Origin: DATLFS01 sp035540935
GTDB lineage: Bacteria > Actinomycetota > CADDZG01 > WHSQ01
DNA: 15,761 bases
Assembly (NCBI GenBank): GCA_035540935.1
Contig: DATLFS010000005.1
Span: forward strand, 1 to 15,761
Direction: 5' to 3'
The translations under genes and the position numbers were made by a program. Positions 12,605 through 15,761 of the stretch are shown piece after piece. Under the pieces are notes generated by a model, which did no database searches, was not told the origin of the DNA, and worked only from the letters and a program-made list of their open reading frames with translations. Positions within the stretch are counted from its first letter, which is position 1, and each line of letters starts with the position of its first letter.

Positions 12605-13981
12605 TTGACGGACTACCGGCGCATCTCCTTCTGGCTCGATTCCGCCGGGGACGACCTCCGGCCGCGGCCGTCGCTCGACGGCGATCACCGCTGCGACGTC
12701 GCGGTCGTCGGCGGCGGTTACACCGGCCTGTGGACCGCTTACTACTTGGCTCGCGCCGAGCCCTCATTGCGGATCGCGGTCCTCGAGAAAGAGATCTGCG
12801 GGTTCGGCGCGTCCGGGCGCAACGGGGGCTGGTGCTCTGCGCTGTTCGCCGGAAGTCGCGGCGTGACCGCGCGCCGCCACGGACGCGACGCGGCGATCGA
12901 TTTGGAGAGGGAGATGTTCGTCACGGTCGACGAGGTGGGCCGCGTCTGCTCGAAGGAGTCGATCGACGCGCACTTCCGCAAGAGCGGAACCCTCGTCTTC
13001 GCGACGTCGGCCGCACAGGAGACGCGCTTGCGCGAAGAGGTCGAGACCGAGCGGCGCTGGGGGTTCGGCCCCGACGACGTTCGCTGGCTGGACGCGCCGG
13101 AGGCGGCCGAGCGTCTTCGCGTGACCGGCGCACGCGGGGCCGTCTTCACGCCGCATTGCGCCACCGTCCATCCCGCCCGGCTGGTCCGTGGTCTGGCCCA
13201 TGCCGTCGAACGAGCGGGGGTCGAGGTCTACGAGCGGACGGAGGCCACCGGCATCGAGCCGCGCCGCGTCTTGACGCGTTCCGGAGCGGTCGAGGCCCGC
13301 GTCATCGTGCGGGCGACCGAGGGATACACGGCGCGCCTGCCGGGGTTGCGGCGCGCCCTCGTCCCGATCTACTCGTTGATGGTCGCTACCGAGCCGCTTC
13401 CGGAGGACGTGTGGCGGGAGATCGGCTGGTCGGGGCACGAGGCCGTGAGCGACGGGCGTCACCTGATCATCTACGCGCAGCGCACCACGGATGGCCGGAT
13501 CGCGATGGGCGGCCGGGGCGCGCCGTATCACTTCGGCTCGCGCGTCGACCCATCGTTCGACCAGGAGCCGGAGGTGTTCGCCGAGATCGTCCGCGTCCTG
13601 CGTTCGCTGTGGCCGGCGGCATCCGGCGCGCGCATCACGCATACCTGGGGAGGCCCGCTCGGCGTCCCGCGCGACTGGTACTCGTCCGTCGGCTACGACC
13701 GCGAGAGCGGCATCGCGTGGGCGGGAGGCTACGTCGGCGACGGTGTTGCGACGAGCAACCTCGCGGGACGGACTCTGCGCGATCTCATCCTCGGACGGGA
13801 CACCTCGATCACGCGTCTGCCCTGGGTGGGGCACCGCTCCCGGAGGTGGGAGCCGGAACCCTTCCGCTGGCTCGGCGCGAACCTCGCGCTGCGCGCGATG
13901 GCGTGGGCGGACCGGCGGGAGGCGGCCACGGGGTCGCCCAGCCGCATCGCCGACCTCGTCGGCAAGGCGATAGGCCGCTAG
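12605..13981 (+). CDS. FAD-dependent oxidoreductase (DAO family)
   Basis: A 458-residue flavoprotein of the D-amino-acid oxidase superfamily, which oxidises amines or amino acids (sarcosine, glycine, gamma-glutamylputrescine and similar). The N-terminal Rossmann motif VAVVGGGYTG (G36, G38, G41) with E61 at the end of the second strand binds the ADP part of FAD. GASGRNGG (68-75) is the usual DAO second glycine motif, and AGGYVGDGVATSN near 373 is the C-terminal FAD-contact region. The frame is open back to an ATG at 12527, but that lies inside tRNA-Tyr. TTG at 12605 is the only normal start between the tRNA and the FAD motif, two bases after the tRNA, with no Shine-Dalgarno. The gene probably shares the tRNA transcript. 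Its TAG overlaps the stop of the convergent channel gene. The substrate cannot be assigned. Confidence 0.85.
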   Translation: MTDYRRISFWLDSAGDDLRPRPSLDGDHRCDVAVVGGGYTGLWTAYYLARAEPSLRIAVLEKEICGFGASGRNGGWCSALFAGSRGVTARRHGRDAAIDLEREMFVTVDEVGRVCSKESIDAHFRKSGTLVFATSAAQETRLREEVETERRWGFGPDDVRWLDAPEAAERLRVTGARGAVFTPHCATVHPARLVRGLAHAVERAGVEVYERTEATGIEPRRVLTRSGAVEARVIVRATEGYTARLPGLRRALVPIYSLMVATEPLPEDVWREIGWSGHEAVSDGRHLIIYAQRTTDGRIAMGGRGAPYHFGSRVDPSFDQEPEVFAEIVRVLRSLWPAASGARITHTWGGPLGVPRDWYSSVGYDRESGIAWAGGYVGDGVATSNLAGRTLRDLILGRDTSITRLPWVGHRSRRWEPEPFRWLGANLALRAMAWADRREAATGSPSRIADLVGKAIGR

Positions 13982-15024
13982 ACGCGCGGCTGCTCGGCCG
14001 CGATCACGAGAACGCGGTCGCCCCCGGCGATGCGGTGCGCAGCCGGTGGATTCGTCACGTGCGATCCGTCCCGCTCGAGCGAGATGGCGATGCAGGCATG
14101 GTGGTCGTTGAACCACGTGAGCGCGTCGCCGAAGGTCTTACCGTCGAGAGCGTGCGGCACGTTGACCCAGTAGAACTCGTTCTCCTCCGGGAACGTGATC
14201 AGGTCGCCGACGATCTTCGACAAACCGTGCGTCACCGCCGAATGCGCGAGCAACGCCCCGGTCAAGCGGCCCGAGACGACCAGCTCGTCGGCGCTCGTCC
14301 TCTTGAAATGCGGCACGTTCTCCGACTGCACCACCTCGACGCACGTGTAACAGGAGGGGTTGATCGCCTCGACCGCGAGCGTCGCGAGGAGCGTGCGGGA
14401 GTCCATGTCCTCGGCGTCGATGCCGGGATAGGAGTTGTCCGCCAGGATGATCGCCGTGCGGGCATCGCGGATCGAGGCGCGCTCGAGGTCCGCCTCATGC
14501 GTCGGGTCGCCGCTCACGAAGTGCACGAGCGGGTCCGGCGACGGGTTCGACTCGAGAGCCGCCACCACGACGACCTCGGCTTGCGAGTCGGCGTCGTCGC
14601 GACGTCTGATCTCGTTGACTATCTCGGTGCCTTTGCCGCTCCAGCCGAGTACGACGATGTGATCCTTCAACTTGACCCTCCCGAGCCCGGCGTTCCTTTT
14701 CAGTACGAGGTTCAACAGCTGTGAAGCGATCGCCGCGGTGACGAGCGACCACAATCCCGGCTTGACGAGGAAGAGCGCGTACATGGCGGCGCGCGACGCG
14801 CCGGACTCGACGGGGAACGGCGGATCGTCGACCACCGTGGCGAACACCCAGAAGAAGCCGGAGCCGATCGACGTCATCTCGGGGTTGGTCGCGCGCTCGG
14901 TCGTGTACACGAGGATGGCGCAGCCAAGCCCGATCACGAGCAGCACTACGATCGCGGCGACGAGCGCGCGGCCGCCCGCCATCTTCGTCGCCCGGCGCAG
15001 CCAGCGGCCGGCGGTTCGCCCCAC
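13978..15024 (-). CDS. Two-TM ion-channel-like protein with RCK/TrkA domains
   Basis: A 348-residue membrane protein resembling ligand-gated potassium channels of the MthK type. It has a basic N-terminus, TM1 (about 19-41), a re-entrant pore-like segment (about 54-70), TM2 (about 79-106), a Rossmann RCK-N domain starting HIVVLGWSGKGTEIVNEI (122-139) with SGDPTHEADLERASI further on (171-185), and an RCK-C domain (about 283-345). The selectivity-filter position reads FATVVDDPPFP (61-71) and not TVGYGD, so ion selectivity is unclear. It may be a CASTOR/POLLUX-like or otherwise non-potassium channel. The GTG at 15024 is chosen because GGGAGG (15035-15030) stands 5 bases before it; the inner ATG at 14982 has no such site. 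The frame stays open further upstream through the sirtuin gene, but only as a shadow. It lies 50 bp after the sirtuin. Confidence 0.82.
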   Translation of the reverse strand: MGRTAGRWLRRATKMAGGRALVAAIVVLLVIGLGCAILVYTTERATNPEMTSIGSGFFWVFATVVDDPPFPVESGASRAAMYALFLVKPGLWSLVTAAIASQLLNLVLKRNAGLGRVKLKDHIVVLGWSGKGTEIVNEIRRRDDADSQAEVVVVAALESNPSPDPLVHFVSGDPTHEADLERASIRDARTAIILADNSYPGIDAEDMDSRTLLATLAVEAINPSCYTCVEVVQSENVPHFKRTSADELVVSGRLTGALLAHSAVTHGLSKIVGDLITFPEENEFYWVNVPHALDGKTFGDALTWFNDHHACIAISLERDGSHVTNPPAAHRIAGGDRVLVIAAEQPRV

Positions 15025-15036
15025 GTCCCCCTCCCG
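15025..15036 (-). promoter_or_regulatory. Strong ribosome binding site fixing the channel start at GTG
   Basis: Read on the minus strand, GGGAGGGGGAC ends directly before the GTG at 15024-15022. The GGAGG core at 15034-15030 has a 5-base spacer. The competing ATG at 14982 is preceded by CGGGCGACGAAG, which contains no such motif. Confidence 0.75.
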
Positions 15037-15074
15037 TCCGGCGCCCGCCGGCTCGTCTCCAGGTCGGGGGGAGC

Positions 15075-15761
15075 CTAGACGAGCAGAGCGAGCTTCGGCA
15101 TGATCTCGCCTATCCGGCCGCCGAAGAGGGCGTGAGCGACGCCGTCGTACGGCGTCTGCCCCTGGTTCACGATCACGAGCCGCGCACCTCCGGCGAGCGC
15201 CACCTCCGGAAGAGCCGCCACCGGGTAGACCGTCAGGGAGGTGCCGACGGCGAGGAAGACGTCGCATGCTCCTGCGGCGGCATGGGAGCGGCGCAGATGG
15301 TCGGCGTCGAGGCTCTGGCCGAAAGACACGGTCGCCGACTTCAATATCCCGCCGCAGCTCCGGCACGGAGGATCGGTCTCGCCGGCGCGCACCCGCTCCA
15401 ACGCGCGTTCCATCGGCGCGCGTTCGCCGCAGGAGAGGCATTCGACCTCGCGGATCGTCCCGTGGATCTCGACCAGGCGCTCCGGATCGGTCCCGGCGAG
15501 TTGATGGAGGCCGTCGATGTTCTGGGTGACGAGCAGGTCCAGCTTCCCCTTCCGCTCGAGATCCACGAGAGCGGTGTGGCCTGCGGACGGCGCCGCCGTC
15601 CACGCCGGGTGGTTCAACCGCCCCTGCCACGCGAGCGCGCGCACCTCCGGGTCGGACACGTAATAGCGGATGTCGCTGAGCCGCTCCGCCTTCGGGTCCT
15701 TAGTCCAGACGCCGTTCGGCCCGCGGAAGTCGGGGATGCCCGACTCGGTCGAGATGCCGGC
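15075..15761 (-). CDS. Sirtuin NAD-dependent protein deacylase (5'-truncated by window edge)
   Basis: Sir2-family enzyme that removes acyl groups from lysine using NAD+, giving nicotinamide and O-acyl-ADP-ribose. 228 residues are visible; the frame runs off the right edge, and only the first part of the Rossmann fold (about 20-30 residues) should be missing. The visible N-terminus reads AGISTESGIPDFRGPNGVW, the NAD-binding sirtuin signature. TQNIDGLH, the catalytic His in EIHGTI, two zinc CxxC pairs (CLSC and CRSC), GTSLTVYPVAALP and IVNQGQ follow in the expected order. GTG at 15659 lies inside the domain and is not the start. A segment reading WQGR lies where CobB and SIRT5 carry the YxxR acyl-pocket motif, so acyl preference is uncertain. 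The channel gene follows after 50 bp in the same direction and may be co-transcribed. Confidence 0.95.
   Translation of the reverse strand, partial: AGISTESGIPDFRGPNGVWTKDPKAERLSDIRYYVSDPEVRALAWQGRLNHPAWTAAPSAGHTALVDLERKGKLDLLVTQNIDGLHQLAGTDPERLVEIHGTIREVECLSCGERAPMERALERVRAGETDPPCRSCGGILKSATVSFGQSLDADHLRRSHAAAGACDVFLAVGTSLTVYPVAALPEVALAGGARLVIVNQGQTPYDGVAHALFGGRIGEIMPKLALLV

Noticed and set aside
11123..12688. 521-codon open frame on the minus strand opposite the M23 gene and tRNA-Tyr
   Set aside because: It is antisense to a gene with full M23 motifs and to a perfect tRNA. The product is Arg-rich with no domain.
12730..14724. 664-codon open frame on the plus strand
   Set aside because: It overlaps the oxidoreductase in another frame and then runs antisense to the channel gene. 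The product is Arg-rich and has no motif.
15025..15630. Upstream extension of the channel gene's frame on the minus strand
   Set aside because: This part overlaps the sirtuin coding sequence in another frame and is Arg/Pro-rich without motifs. The strong ribosome binding site at 15025-15036 fixes a later start.

Overview
This is a strongly GC-rich, densely coded window with no mobile elements. It looks like chromosomal DNA from a high-GC Gram-positive bacterium, probably a non-model Actinomycetota lineage. That placement is an inference. It rests on base composition, the nuoL-M-N order, TANNNT-type promoter-like boxes, a tRNA gene without an encoded CCA end, and the style of the exported low-complexity proteins. 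No rRNA or marker gene fixes the lineage.

Layout. (1) 1-4820, plus strand: the 3' end of a respiratory complex I operon, with nuoL (5' end outside the window), nuoM and nuoN packed 9-21 bp apart and all three antiporter-like proton-channel subunits carrying their key Glu/Lys residues. (2) 4821-4947: a convergent gap with a 17-bp sequence in three tandem copies plus an inverted partial copy, probably a bidirectional terminator. (3) 4948-5874, minus strand: a sugar-phosphate nucleotidyltransferase. (4) 5875-6010: a divergent gap. (5) 6011-11109, plus strand: a large exported von Willebrand factor A (VWA) protein with Asp-box motifs, whose stop overlaps the start of an unusual FtsH-type membrane AAA+ metalloprotease by 4 bp. 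(6) 11285-12484: an exported M23 peptidase with intact zinc ligands. (7) 12521-12602: tRNA-Tyr(GTA), followed two bases later by a TTG-started FAD-dependent oxidoreductase (12605-13981). (8) Minus strand: a two-TM channel-like protein with RCK/TrkA domains (13978-15024), downstream of a sirtuin (15075 to the window end, 5' end missing). The oxidoreductase and channel genes converge and share a CTAG that supplies both stop codons.

How the parts may work together. The nuo genes form the proton-pumping arm of NADH:quinone oxidoreductase. The most interesting unit is the VWA-FtsH pair. A secreted MIDAS-type binding protein, anchored by a C-terminal membrane helix, appears translationally coupled to a membrane protease. 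That protease has a 54-residue basic N-terminal extension, an Asn/Arg/Gly/Glu-rich insert in its extracytoplasmic domain and a Leu in place of the usual pore-loop Phe. With the neighbouring M23 peptidase this could be an envelope surveillance or remodelling module, but that function is inferred from arrangement only. The sirtuin and channel lie in the same direction 50 bp apart and may be co-transcribed.
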